The notes under the pieces are model-generated. The model was not told where the DNA came from. It made no database searches and was given only the letters and a program-made list of their open reading frames with translations. Below are positions 52,448 to 60,716 of a stretch of DNA of 64,000 bases, piece after piece. Every line of letters begins with the position of its first letter. The first letter of the stretch is position 1. The stretch lies in NCBI RefSeq assembly GCF_003385185.1, contig NZ_PQHZ01000030.1, positions 1 to 64,000 on the forward strand, in the 5' to 3' direction. The stretch is from Amycolatopsis palatopharyngis (GTDB lineage: Bacteria > Actinomycetota > Actinomycetes > Mycobacteriales > Pseudonocardiaceae). The position numbers were made by a program, and so were the translations under genes.

Positions 52448-53418
52448 CGCCGGGCCCGCAGTCTCTCGGCGTGCCGCTCAAGGACCCATTCGATGACCTC
52501 GGCGACGTGTCCGGCCAGTTCCTCCCGCATGACAAGAGAATCGTGTTCGGCCATGCGCACCACCTCGTGCCTGCCGACTTGTGTGAGCCCGGCCAGTTCC
52601 ATCTGCATGCGACCGTGGGCCAGATCCATGGACGCCTGTTGACCCGCGGTGACCACGCCGACGGGCAGTGTCGGGGCGAGAGTGGCCTCGCGCGCCTCGG
52701 TGGCCCACTGCGTGTGCCAGAGGGCGAACTCGCGACGGGCCGCTGCCCACGGCTCCGGCCTGCGCATCACGCGGCCACTGGATTCCACGATCTCTCCGGG
52801 CAGCTCGCTGATGGCCCCGAAACCGTCATCGTCACCGAGTAACCGCAACCGCGTCCGCCAGTACATCGTCGAGATCCCCTGCTTCACCAGCGGCATCCCC
52901 TCCCGTTGCAACGCGGAGCGGTCCAACTGGTCCGGATGTGAGGAGTCAACGAGAACGACACCGGCGAGCTCGTCAGCATGTCGTCCGGCGAACGCTCGTG
53001 CCAGCAGCCCGCCGACCGAATGCCCCACGAGCACGTACGGTCCAGGAAGATCCAGTTTTCGGAGCAGAGACAGGGTGAGATCGTTGAGTTCGGCCGCTGT
53101 GGCAGGCGGTCGGTGCTGACTGCTCCACCCGTTACCTGGGCGGTCGTAAGCCAGGCACGGGGCCGTTGCCTCCAGTGCTCGCAACAGCCAGGCCCACTCG
53201 GTACACGGGCAGGACAACGCGCTCTCGAAGACAACCGTCGGGCCGCTGCCATCACGATCGACCAGATGGTGGATCTGCTCGCCGTGCACCTCGGCGAACT
53301 CTCCAGGAGCCGCGGGCCAGTCCTCCGGCCTGCGAGAACCGGCGAGGCCACCGATCGCGGTGGCGGCCGCGGCACCTGCCGCCAGGGAAAGACCGAGGTA
53401 GCGGAGGTTACGGTTCAT
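52444..53418 (-). CDS. Alpha/beta hydrolase, copy 1
   Basis: 324 residues. An N-terminal hydrophobic stretch (LGLSLAAGAAAATAIGGLAG) may export or anchor it. The fold has YDRPGNGWSS, the nucleophile elbow GHSVGG and a C-terminal His region (EHDSLVM). It overlaps both neighbours by 4 nt. A paralog lies at 57847-58758 in the same relation to an SdpA-like gene. It may cleave the leader, or act as a thioesterase or cyclase. The reaction is unknown. Confidence 0.8.
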   Translation of the reverse strand: MNRNLRYLGLSLAAGAAAATAIGGLAGSRRPEDWPAAPGEFAEVHGEQIHHLVDRDGSGPTVVFESALSCPCTEWAWLLRALEATAPCLAYDRPGNGWSSQHRPPATAAELNDLTLSLLRKLDLPGPYVLVGHSVGGLLARAFAGRHADELAGVVLVDSSHPDQLDRSALQREGMPLVKQGISTMYWRTRLRLLGDDDGFGAISELPGEIVESSGRVMRRPEPWAAARREFALWHTQWATEAREATLAPTLPVGVVTAGQQASMDLAHGRMQMELAGLTQVGRHEVVRMAEHDSLVMREELAGHVAEVIEWVLERHAERLRARR

Positions 53419-54311
53419 GACGCAGCACCTCCGGTCCGTCTCTCGTTCCGGGTGCCGCCCTCGGCCCGGCCCAGCGAGCGGGAGAAGTGCGCCACGGCGG
53501 GGTAGGTGGCCACAAACGACCAGAAGAATCGGTTGAGTCCCATGAAGCGGGCATTACCTATGTGAAAGCCCATCCCGCTGAGCAGGATCAGTCTCGCCAC
53601 CGGCTTCGGCGCGATCAGTACGAGCGGGAACAGCACCTCGGCCAGCATCACGAGCCACGCCAGGGTCTGGGCGGCCACCTTGCTGTCCTTGGTCATCTTG
53701 TAGAAGAGCTTGTCGCCGTACGTCCGCGTGCGGAAGATTCCGGTGATCGCGTCACCGCTGCGCCACACCGGCGAGGTCATCTTCACCGCGCCGGAGGTGA
53801 AGTAGGAAAGACAGCTCTGCGCCGCGATGAACGCGAGTGCCGCTTCTCGCGCCCGCCGATCATGCGGAAACGCCTTCTCCAGCAGGGAAACAGCGAAATT
53901 GATGAAGGCGAAGTGATCCGAGCCGTCCAGGCCGTAGTTGCTGCGCAGGTTGAGCGCCGCAGCGGTACTCGTCATACCGGCGAGCGCGGTCCCGCGAACG
54001 CGTCTGCTGGTACTGGGAGCAAGCAGGCCGATTCCACTGAGAGCCCGCGCCTGTACCACCCGGATGATCTGCGGGTACTTGAGGATCTTATCCAGGTGCT
54101 GCCCGGCCCCTCGGTTCAGCGACAACATCCTGGTTCGCGAAATCGGCCAACCGAGAAGGCCGTTGTCGTCCAATGACTTCGACGTGGACAGCAGTTCCAG
54201 CGCACTGATCGTCGCACCGACAGCGGTGAGTTGTTCGACGCGCCGGAAGGCGTGATCGACCTCGTCCTTCGGCATTTTGTTCCAGCGCCGTGAATCCGAA
54301 CGCAACCGCAT
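53415..54311 (-). CDS. HTTM-domain membrane protein (SdpB/VKGC-like), copy 1
   Basis: 298 residues with about five or six helices. The hallmark region FIAAQSCLSYFTSGAVKM, then SPVWRSGDAITGIFRTR, is shared with copy 2 and resembles the HTTM domain of SdpB and vitamin K-dependent gamma-carboxylase. The ATG at 54311 has GGGAGG at ideal spacing, making it the first gene of a five-gene minus-strand operon (HTTM, hydrolase, SdpA-like, methyltransferase, glycosyltransferase). It is divergent from luxR-2. Confidence 0.75.
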   Translation of the reverse strand: MRLRSDSRRWNKMPKDEVDHAFRRVEQLTAVGATISALELLSTSKSLDDNGLLGWPISRTRMLSLNRGAGQHLDKILKYPQIIRVVQARALSGIGLLAPSTSRRVRGTALAGMTSTAAALNLRSNYGLDGSDHFAFINFAVSLLEKAFPHDRRAREAALAFIAAQSCLSYFTSGAVKMTSPVWRSGDAITGIFRTRTYGDKLFYKMTKDSKVAAQTLAWLVMLAEVLFPLVLIAPKPVARLILLSGMGFHIGNARFMGLNRFFWSFVATYPAVAHFSRSLGRAEGGTRNERRTGGAAS

Positions 54312-54632
54312 TGTTCCTCCCACCTGTCAGCGGTCATCATCGCCGCGTACCGGTGCGCGGTACCGCAGGATCGAGTCAAGAACCTACCGCCGACATCGCT
54401 ACTGTTCGTCCGCCAATCAACGGCATTGGCACCGAACGGGTCATTCAGATAGCTGAGGTCGGACTGGCCTGAGCCTGTTGGACCGCGACAGAAGTCGGCG
54501 AATACCGGAGCGCGGCTGCGGAATTCGCTTCTCCGTGCTACACCTGGCACTGAGACGCAAATCCTCGGTGGGATCTGGAGATTCCTGTCCGCGGGTAAGT
54601 CCATAACTTCCGATGGAAAGCTGAGATGCGCC
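54312..54632. other. Divergent promoter region between HTTM-1 and luxR-2
   Basis: 321 nt without a supported gene. It should carry promoters for both operons and binding sites of one or both LuxR proteins. I could not single out a convincing operator. Confidence 0.4.
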
Positions 54633-55379
54633 ATGGTCACGCTGGGATTGATCACCGAAAGACCCGCCGGACCAATTTTTCGACAGTTCTTCTCCTCGCT
54701 GCAGGCCGTGGACCTCGCCAAGCTCGGCATTGTCGTCAGCAAGGTCTGTGCAACCTTCGAACAGGCCATCGAGCACGGCGGGGACACAGGTACCGACGTA
54801 TGGGTGTTACCCGACCCCACCACGTTGCGAGCGGAGTCGCTGCATCGACTTTGCGGGGATTCGATCCCCAAGTTGCTGCCCCAGCCGATCGTGGTCGTAT
54901 GTGCGGACGAGGCCGATATGGTCAGCGCGCTGGAGCATCGCGTTTCGGCGATCGTGCTGGCCGACGACTCACCGTGGCAGGCGGCATCGGCGATTCACGC
55001 GGCGGCAGCGAGGGCGCTCTTCGTCTCACCACGACTGTTGAGCCGGTACCGGCACCAACTGGTCGAGCTGATCACATCGCCACCGTCGTCGCGAATCGAC
55101 GCTCTGACCAGGCGAGAGCACGACGTCCTGATCTGCCTGGCGGAGGGCGGATCCAACTCCGAGATAGCTCACCGGCTCTTCATCAGCCGGGCCACGGTCG
55201 GCTCCCACGTGCTGGCCATCCTGCGCAAACTCGACGCGTCGAACCGGACGGAAGCGGCAGCGTTTGCCTATCGGTACGGACTGATGTCCTCCAGGGGAAA
55301 CACTCAGCCGGGCTCGCCGGACCGCACGCGTCCGGCGAGCCCGGCCGTGCCCATCAACGGAAAATACATGCGCGCCTGA
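54633..55379 (+). CDS. LuxR-family regulator 2 of the peptide cluster
   Basis: 248 residues. The layout is the same as that of the regulator at 45306: a receiver-like N-terminus without a phospho-Asp and a GerE helix-turn-helix (LTRREHDVLICLAEGGSN, SRATVGSHVLAILRKL). A C-terminal tail of about 30 residues (from SRGNTQPGSPD) is absent from the paralog, and its codons contain a perfect 14-bp hairpin. It is encoded between the two biosynthetic operons, so is probably their activator. Confidence 0.82.
   Translation: MVTLGLITERPAGPIFRQFFSSLQAVDLAKLGIVVSKVCATFEQAIEHGGDTGTDVWVLPDPTTLRAESLHRLCGDSIPKLLPQPIVVVCADEADMVSALEHRVSAIVLADDSPWQAASAIHAAAARALFVSPRLLSRYRHQLVELITSPPSSRIDALTRREHDVLICLAEGGSNSEIAHRLFISRATVGSHVLAILRKLDASNRTEAAAFAYRYGLMSSRGNTQPGSPDRTRPASPAVPINGKYMRA
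55308..55344 (-). terminator. Terminator hairpin inside the 3' end of luxR-2
   Basis: CCGGGCTCGCCGGA (55308-55321) pairs perfectly with TCCGGCGAGCCCGG (55331-55344) across a 9-nt loop. It begins 61 nt downstream of the last minus-strand gene, so it can terminate that operon while also encoding the luxR-2 tail. Confidence 0.65.
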
Positions 55380-55404
55380 TAAAAAGGCGAAGCTGGCTCG
55401 CTCG

Positions 55405-55575
55405 TCAGCCGCGCTTCTGCATGATGAAACCGATCAACGCCCCCAGCGCCATACCGACCACGAGGCCGACAAGTATCTGATCGAAGAGCATGCCGGTGAC
55501 GAAGCCGACGAGCGCTCCGATACTGGTCAGATACTCGACCGTATGCTTTCGGGCCCCAGTTTCTTTCGAATTCAT
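55405..55575 (-). CDS. 56-residue two-helix membrane protein in the peptide cluster
   Basis: Starts MNSKETGARKHTVEYL and ends IMQKRG. Two Gly-rich hydrophobic segments, residues about 17-31 (TSIGALVGFVTGMLF) and 34-51 (ILVGLVVGMALGALIGF), are separated by a short turn with Asp32. AAGGGGAC sits 5 nt before the ATG. It is the last gene of the long minus-strand operon, after precursor 1 and a hairpin. Size and layout suit an immunity protein, a small transporter component or a class II-like bacteriocin. Function is unknown. Confidence 0.7.
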   Translation of the reverse strand: MNSKETGARKHTVEYLTSIGALVGFVTGMLFDQILVGLVVGMALGALIGFIMQKRG

Positions 55576-55650
55576 GTCGTCCCCTTTTCGGCTGGCATCA
55601 TTGAGTTGCCACTCTTCGATGATGACACGAAACCGCTGCTATCTCAAACC

Positions 55651-55690
55651 GGCGAAGCTCGCCAGGAGCAAGGCCCTGGCGAGCTTCGCC
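55651..55690 (-). terminator. Hairpin after precursor gene 1
   Basis: GGCGAAGCTCGCCAGG (55651-55666) pairs perfectly with CCTGGCGAGCTTCGCC (55675-55690), giving a 16-bp stem with an 8-nt loop, 26 nt past the precursor stop. It can act as a partial terminator or 3' stabiliser that raises precursor mRNA above downstream genes. Confidence 0.85.
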
Positions 55691-55716
55691 TTCATGACAT
55701 TTCGCCTACCCGAAAA

Positions 55717-55977
55717 TCACTCGCGCAGACCAGCTGTGCGGATACTCAGCAGTTCCGCACCGGACTTTCCGGAAAGCCCGCGCATCTTGCTGTTCGCCGC
55801 GGTTTCCTGACCAACGAGGTCAGTCACCATGTTTCCGGCAACGTAGAGCACCCCAGCCGCCGTCACGAGCGCAGGCGTGCCGAGTACCGGAGCCGTACCG
55901 TTGGCCCGCTCCAGCGGACGCAACGCGCCACCGTTCTCCGGAACCGCCGCCTGGGCAGCTCGCTCGATACCGTTCAT
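55717..55977 (-). CDS. Putative RiPP-type precursor peptide 1 (86 aa)
   Basis: 86 residues from the ATG at 55977, which has GGAGGT at 6-nt spacing. Residues 1-29 are polar leader-like (MNGIERAAQAAVPENGG). Residues 30-57 are small and hydrophobic, starting PVLGTPALVTAAG. The C-terminus is polar with SGAELLSIRTAG. There is no Cys. Precursor 2 (61753-62013) has exactly the same length and shares PVLxTPA and a C-terminal S--ELL--R-A block. A strong hairpin follows. The hydrophobic segment might also insert in a membrane as an Sdp-like toxin would. The precursor role is inferred. Confidence 0.65.
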   Translation of the reverse strand: MNGIERAAQAAVPENGGALRPLERANGTAPVLGTPALVTAAGVLYVAGNMVTDLVGQETAANSKMRGLSGKSGAELLSIRTAGLRE

Positions 55978-56072
55978 TCTGCTACCTCCATTCCGATCAA
56001 TATTCATTGACCGCATGAAAATGCTACTTATGCTGCGACACATCGCATCCATCATGTGAACGATTCTCGAGT

Positions 56073-57272
56073 TCACGCACCATGCGCGGAAGGCCGCTCT
56101 GGTGCGGGCATGGCGAGCGATGCGACGAGGGGCCCCTCGGGACAGTCCACATCGAACAACGGATGGGAACCGTCGAGAGCACCGCGCACTCGTGCGAGGG
56201 TCGCACCTGACTCACGGGATCCGAGCAGGCCGGTCAGGTTTCGCGTGAGAGTGTCCTCGTTCTCGTACCGCCGTCGCGGATCGAGACAGAAGTCCGCGAA
56301 CTCGCCCACCCTGTCCAGCACATCGCCGTAGACGTCCGAATAGTGCCGCGGTACCCGCGTCGAGCCGTCGAGCAGGGATTCGATCGCACCCGCGGCCGGC
56401 TGCGCGGCCAGTAGCGCGAGCGCCGCCGGTGCGAGGAACAGCGGATCCACCACACCCGCGGCGTCCCCGACGCTCAACCAGCCGTACCCGGCCAACACCG
56501 ATGACCGGTAGCCGGACCACACCTGCCGACCACGGGTGTCCGCCCCTGTGCGTGCGAGCCGGAGCGTTGCCCGCTCGGTGGTGCCGTCACCAAGTGGTAT
56601 CAGCCAGGTCCAGCCGGTGGTACCTGCCGCTCTTCCGGTCACGAACGTATGTGGCTCCGGACGCCGCGGCAGCATGCTTGCTACCCGGAGATCGCGTTCG
56701 ATCGTGTACCGCGGCCCGTTGCGCCTTGGCGACGGCGAAACCGCGCCCGCGACGACGCGGCTCGGCCCACTGGCATCGACGACGACCGCGGCTTCGTGAA
56801 CGCGGTCGACTCCGTCGGCTGCCCGGATTCGCACACCGAGGACGGTGTCGTCCACCAGAACCGGGCCGAGAACCACACATCCCCGTCGTACGGTGGCGCC
56901 GAGTTCACTCGCGCGGCGGATGAGCAGCTCCGTCAGCTCCTGGTAGCTGACATGAAACCCGTACCCGTAGGCCCCCGCGTCCGCCAGTGAACTGCGCCAG
57001 GGCGCCGCGCCGTTGCCCCAGTCCAGTTCGGACACGTGCGATCGAGTGCTACGAGGAGCTGCGAGGAGCCGTTCGCGTAAGCCTAGTTCGGCGAGTACAG
57101 GATGGACACCAGGAGGTAACGCCTCCGCGCTGTCGGGCCCCGGCTCTGCGGCACGATCGAACAGTGTGACTGCCCGCCCCCGCAGGGCGATCAGCGCGGC
57201 CGTGGCAGCGCCCGCGATCCCGCAGCCGACCACCGCCACATCAGGCTCGTCCGCTCGCCGCTGACCACGCAT
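56073..57272 (-). CDS. FAD-dependent oxidoreductase with halogenase-like motifs
   Basis: 399 residues. The FAD-binding GCGIAG is at residues 15-20, followed by an LPPG segment, the WxWxIP signature (GWTWLIPLG) and GDAAGVVDPLF, the fingerprint of the tryptophan-halogenase/LodB-like flavoprotein branch. I see no Lys at the position expected for the halogenase catalytic Lys (STRSHVSEL region), so peptide hydroxylation or dehydrogenation is more likely than halogenation. The ATG overlaps the upstream SdpA-like stop by 1 nt (TGATG). Confidence 0.8.
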   Translation of the reverse strand: MRGQRRADEPDVAVVGCGIAGAATAALIALRGRAVTLFDRAAEPGPDSAEALPPGVHPVLAELGLRERLLAAPRSTRSHVSELDWGNGAAPWRSSLADAGAYGYGFHVSYQELTELLIRRASELGATVRRGCVVLGPVLVDDTVLGVRIRAADGVDRVHEAAVVVDASGPSRVVAGAVSPSPRRNGPRYTIERDLRVASMLPRRPEPHTFVTGRAAGTTGWTWLIPLGDGTTERATLRLARTGADTRGRQVWSGYRSSVLAGYGWLSVGDAAGVVDPLFLAPAALALLAAQPAAGAIESLLDGSTRVPRHYSDVYGDVLDRVGEFADFCLDPRRRYENEDTLTRNLTGLLGSRESGATLARVRGALDGSHPLFDVDCPEGPLVASLAMPAPERPSAHGA

Positions 57273-57850
57273 CAGGACTGCGTCACCGTGACTCGCGCCT
57301 GTGCGGGCCTGCCACCCAGTGCATGGAACTCGGACAGGAAAACCATGGTCGGCTCGTCCTCCTCCTCGTATCCACCGGACACCGCGATCAGAAACTGCGT
57401 CCGGACGGCGTCGGGGTGGTGTTCGCGTGACGTCACGTGGGCGAGCAAGGTCAGGTACGGCACGGAAAGCTGGACTGTGGGATCGGCGTTGCCGTCGAGC
57501 TGGCCGTGCTGGCCGATGAACCGCAGAAGTTCGGCGGAGGTGTCGAATACGGTCTTCTCCGCGCGCCGGTGCGGATGCCACACCGAATGCAGCAATGTCC
57601 GTTCCTCGAGCGAGCTGATCTCGCTCCAGCCGGTGAGACGGCCATCGGCCAACTGGTCGCGTAGCAACAGATGGTGATCATGGATTCCGGGATTCGGCGC
57701 GAAGAACCGCCAGTCCGGAACGATGAGGTACAGCTTGTCCCACCGGCTGCGCCTGCTCTGGTCCCGGTACAGCTTCTGGCCCGCGACGGTGAGCCCGAAC
57801 CAGGTCGCGAACAGACCGTAGAGCGCACCGCGCGCCGCCTTGACCGTCAT
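57272..57850 (-). CDS. SdpA-like protein, copy 2
   Basis: 192 residues. The ATG overlaps the hydrolase stop (ATGA). One N-terminal helix (ALYGLFATWFGLTVAG), then PDWRFFAPNPGIHD, LLHSVWHPHRR and MVFLSEFHALGG, all aligned with copy 1. The conserved pattern WRFFAPxPxxHD suggests the same function in both modules. By analogy with SdpA it may assist maturation or release of the peptide at the membrane together with the HTTM protein. Confidence 0.7.
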   Translation of the reverse strand: MTVKAARGALYGLFATWFGLTVAGQKLYRDQSRRSRWDKLYLIVPDWRFFAPNPGIHDHHLLLRDQLADGRLTGWSEISSLEERTLLHSVWHPHRRAEKTVFDTSAELLRFIGQHGQLDGNADPTVQLSVPYLTLLAHVTSREHHPDAVRTQFLIAVSGGYEEEDEPTMVFLSEFHALGGRPAQARVTVTQS

Positions 57851-58758
57851 GGTGCCTCCTTCGTCGCACTGCCATCGGCGATGAGACCGACGGTCGTGCC
57901 ATCGATGACCTTCCGGACGGTGTCGGCCACCACCTCGGCCCACCGGCGTTGCAGTACGAGTCCGAAGTGGCTCGCTTCCTGTGCGAGCACCGCGAACGCG
58001 CCGTTCGACAGCGTGAGCAGGTCGTCCTGAAGCTTGCGGTGCGCGACGTCGTTGCGCAGCGACTCACCGGAGATCACCACACCGATCGGGGTGGTGTCGC
58101 CGAAACCGCGTCCCAGCAGGGTGCGGGGATCGGTGTTCTTCCACGAGACCAGTTCCGCCGCGGCGGCCCGCCAGGTGGCGCTCACGTGCAGCCGTGCGCG
58201 TGCCTGCTCGGCGGCGTCGAACGGAAGATCCGTGAACTGTTCCCGAGCCTGCTTACGGCCGAGGCCGACCAGCGCGCGAACGGCGGAGAGTTTCAGTGAC
58301 TGTTCCAGCCAGGCCATCCCGCGCCGCTGTGTCGCCGAACGTCGTAGCTCCTCGGGGTGCAACGCGTCGACGAACACCACTCCGGCTATGCACTCCGGCC
58401 ACCTTTCCGCGTAACACCTCGCGATCAGGCCGCCGAAGGAGTGTCCGACGAGGACGACCGGTCCGTCGATGTCGAGCGCGGCGAGCAGTTCGCGAAGTTC
58501 TCCGGCGAGGCGTGGTACGGAACGTGGTCCCGGCCCCGGCTTGCTCCATCCACACCCCGCACGCTCGTAGGCGACGGTCCTGGTCACATCCGACAGCGCC
58601 CGTTGCACCCACTCCCAGGTCTGCAGCGGTGACGCCAGGCCGCTCTCCAGTACGACCGTGGGCGCTCCCGTGCGAGTACCACACACGCGCACGTGCAGCC
58701 TGCAGGTTCCGATGTCGACTAGCCGTCCCGCGGGTTCGTTCGGCGCGACAGTGTTCAT
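57847..58758 (-). CDS. Alpha/beta hydrolase, copy 2
   Basis: 303 residues. YERAGCGWSKPG precedes the nucleophile elbow GHSFGG, and the His region is QEASHFG. Unlike copy 1 it has no N-terminal hydrophobic stretch, so the two may work on opposite sides of the membrane. The gene starts 5 nt after the ABC exporter and overlaps the SdpA-like gene by 4 nt. Confidence 0.82.
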   Translation of the reverse strand: MNTVAPNEPAGRLVDIGTCRLHVRVCGTRTGAPTVVLESGLASPLQTWEWVQRALSDVTRTVAYERAGCGWSKPGPGPRSVPRLAGELRELLAALDIDGPVVLVGHSFGGLIARCYAERWPECIAGVVFVDALHPEELRRSATQRRGMAWLEQSLKLSAVRALVGLGRKQAREQFTDLPFDAAEQARARLHVSATWRAAAAELVSWKNTDPRTLLGRGFGDTTPIGVVISGESLRNDVAHRKLQDDLLTLSNGAFAVLAQEASHFGLVLQRRWAEVVADTVRKVIDGTTVGLIADGSATKEAP

Positions 58759-58763
58759 GATCG

Positions 58764-60716
58764 TCAGTTACCCCCCTGTACCGCCGGGACGGAGCCGGAC
58801 GGCGACGGTGAACCGATGTCGCCCCGAGCCCAGGCAGCTGGAGCGTGCGGTTCGGACTGTGCCTGGAACTGGATGGACGTCAGCCGCTGATACGTGGGGC
58901 TGGTCCGCAGCAACTGCCGGTGGGTGCCGGTCTCCAATACCCCGCCGTCCTCGAGCACGACGATCTTGTCCGCGTCGACGACCGTCGACATCCGGTGTGC
59001 CACGCTGATTACGCAGCACTCCCCCGCGATGTTTCGGATACTTTGCCGCAGTGCCAGTTCCGAGTCCGAGTCGAGATTCGAGGTCGCCTCGTCGAGCAGC
59101 AGCACGGACGGCTGGCGGATCAGCATCCTGGCGATGGAAAGTCGCTGACGCTGCCCGCCGGAAAGCCCGACTCCACTGTCACCGATCCTCGTGGCAAGCC
59201 CGCGCGGCAACCTGCTCACGAAATCTTCCAGTCCACTCAGGTGAAGAGCGCGATCGATCTCGGCCGGGGTGGCGTGTTCCTCCCCGTACACGAGATTCTC
59301 CCCGATCGAGCCGCGCAAGGTGATGCTCTCCTGCTGCACGTAGCCGACCAGTCCGCGTAACGCGTGCACCGGAATGGCCTCGATGTTCTCCCCGCCGAGC
59401 AGAATCCGGCCGCCCTGCAACGGATAGAACCGCATCAGCAACTGGAACAGGGTGGTCTTGCCTGCCCCGGACGGGCCGACGACAGCGGTCAGTCCACGGG
59501 CCGGTACGGAGAACGACACATCCCGCAACGCGGGCTCGTTCTCGTAGCAGAATCGGACACGCTGGAACTCCACTCCTGGGGCTCCGGCGGGCATCGCCGG
59601 CAGCGCCGCGGGCTCGGGCACCCGCTCGGTGCCCGCCACTGCCGCCACCGCAGCCGATGCCGGCGCACCCGCGCGTACCTGCTCCTCCTGCTCGAGCGAG
59701 GCAAGTTCATTGATCCGCCCGACAGCTCCCCGGCCCTGCTGGAACTGGCCGATGCCCATGAACAGCGTCACCAGCGGCGACACCAGGTAGAACAGGTACA
59801 TGATGAACGCCGTGAGATCAGCCGGGTTCATCGAACCGGTTGCCACCCTGCCCATCCCGGTGACGATCACCGCCGCGAGCGAAGCCTGCAGTCCGATGCT
59901 CATCGCGGGTGAGAGCAGGGAACTCAGTGCGCTGACCCTGATTCCGGACCGGCGGGCCGCGAGCGCCAGCCCGCCGATCCGGTTGCTCTCGAGTGCTTCG
60001 GCCCTGCAGGCCTTCACCGTGGCGAGCGCACCGATCGCGCGATGCAGGTCCGCTCCGAAGTCACCCATGATCCCGCGAACCCGCTGTGCCGCGATTCGCA
60101 GTCTGCGGGCCAGCAGTAACGAGACCACGCTCGAGACGACCATGCAGACAGCGGTCACCCCCAGCAGCAACGGGTCTATCAGGAACATGAGTACGACACC
60201 GCCGATGAGCATCGCGGAGTCCACCAGAATTGTCGCCACACTCTGCGACAAAGCCACCTTCAACATCGATGTATCGGCGACGATCCGCGAGGAGACGTCC
60301 CCGAGCCGGAGTTTGCTGAACCTGTTGAAGTCGGCGAAGAGTACGCGGTCGATCAGTGCGGTCCGGGTCTCGTAGACGATGCGCTCACCGGTCCGGCCCA
60401 TCGCGTAGGCCTGCACCGCGGTGAACACCGCCTCGGTGCCGAACAACACCAGGACGAGGATGATCGGCAGAATGAGATCGGCATCGGAACCGACGGCCGA
60501 GATCAGCTGCCCGATCAGTGCGGGCTGAGCAAGGCCGGCTGCCGCGGCGACCATGCCCAGCGACACCCCACCGGCGATCTTTCCCAGATGTCGTCGCGCG
60601 ATGGCGCCGACCCAGTCCGGGTTCCCCTGGGCATCGAGCTTCCGTGGCCATGCCGCGGGGGCAACTGCTTCGCGGCTTTCACCGGCCGTGGAGGACCGCG
60701 CGATGGGCACGGTCAC
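58764..60716 (-). CDS. ABC exporter, fused membrane and ATPase domains (MsbA type)
   Basis: 650 residues from a GTG overlapping the HTTM-2 stop (GTGA). Six helices (about 50-330) precede an ATPase domain (about 400-620) with Walker A GPSGAGKTT, LSGGQRQRLS and VLLLDEATSNLD. There is no N-terminal C39 peptidase, so leader removal must be done by another enzyme. An Ala/Pro-rich insert of about 40 residues separates the domains. It probably exports the mature peptide. Confidence 0.92.
   Translation of the reverse strand: MTVPIARSSTAGESREAVAPAAWPRKLDAQGNPDWVGAIARRHLGKIAGGVSLGMVAAAAGLAQPALIGQLISAVGSDADLILPIILVLVLFGTEAVFTAVQAYAMGRTGERIVYETRTALIDRVLFADFNRFSKLRLGDVSSRIVADTSMLKVALSQSVATILVDSAMLIGGVVLMFLIDPLLLGVTAVCMVVSSVVSLLLARRLRIAAQRVRGIMGDFGADLHRAIGALATVKACRAEALESNRIGGLALAARRSGIRVSALSSLLSPAMSIGLQASLAAVIVTGMGRVATGSMNPADLTAFIMYLFYLVSPLVTLFMGIGQFQQGRGAVGRINELASLEQEEQVRAGAPASAAVAAVAGTERVPEPAALPAMPAGAPGVEFQRVRFCYENEPALRDVSFSVPARGLTAVVGPSGAGKTTLFQLLMRFYPLQGGRILLGGENIEAIPVHALRGLVGYVQQESITLRGSIGENLVYGEEHATPAEIDRALHLSGLEDFVSRLPRGLATRIGDSGVGLSGGQRQRLSIARMLIRQPSVLLLDEATSNLDSDSELALRQSIRNIAGECCVISVAHRMSTVVDADKIVVLEDGGVLETGTHRQLLRTSPTYQRLTSIQFQAQSEPHAPAAWARGDIGSPSPSGSVPAVQGGN

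Noticed and set aside
55717..56076. 119-codon version of precursor 1 starting at 56076
   Set aside because: Its upstream 33 codons overlap the stop of the flavoprotein gene and lack a ribosome site, whereas the ATG at 55977 has GGAGGT at ideal spacing and gives the same length as precursor 2.
57272..57581. Longer start for the flavoprotein inside the SdpA-like gene
   Set aside because: The added 103 residues are Arg-rich shadow sequence; the FAD motif begins right after the ATG at 57272, which overlaps the upstream stop.
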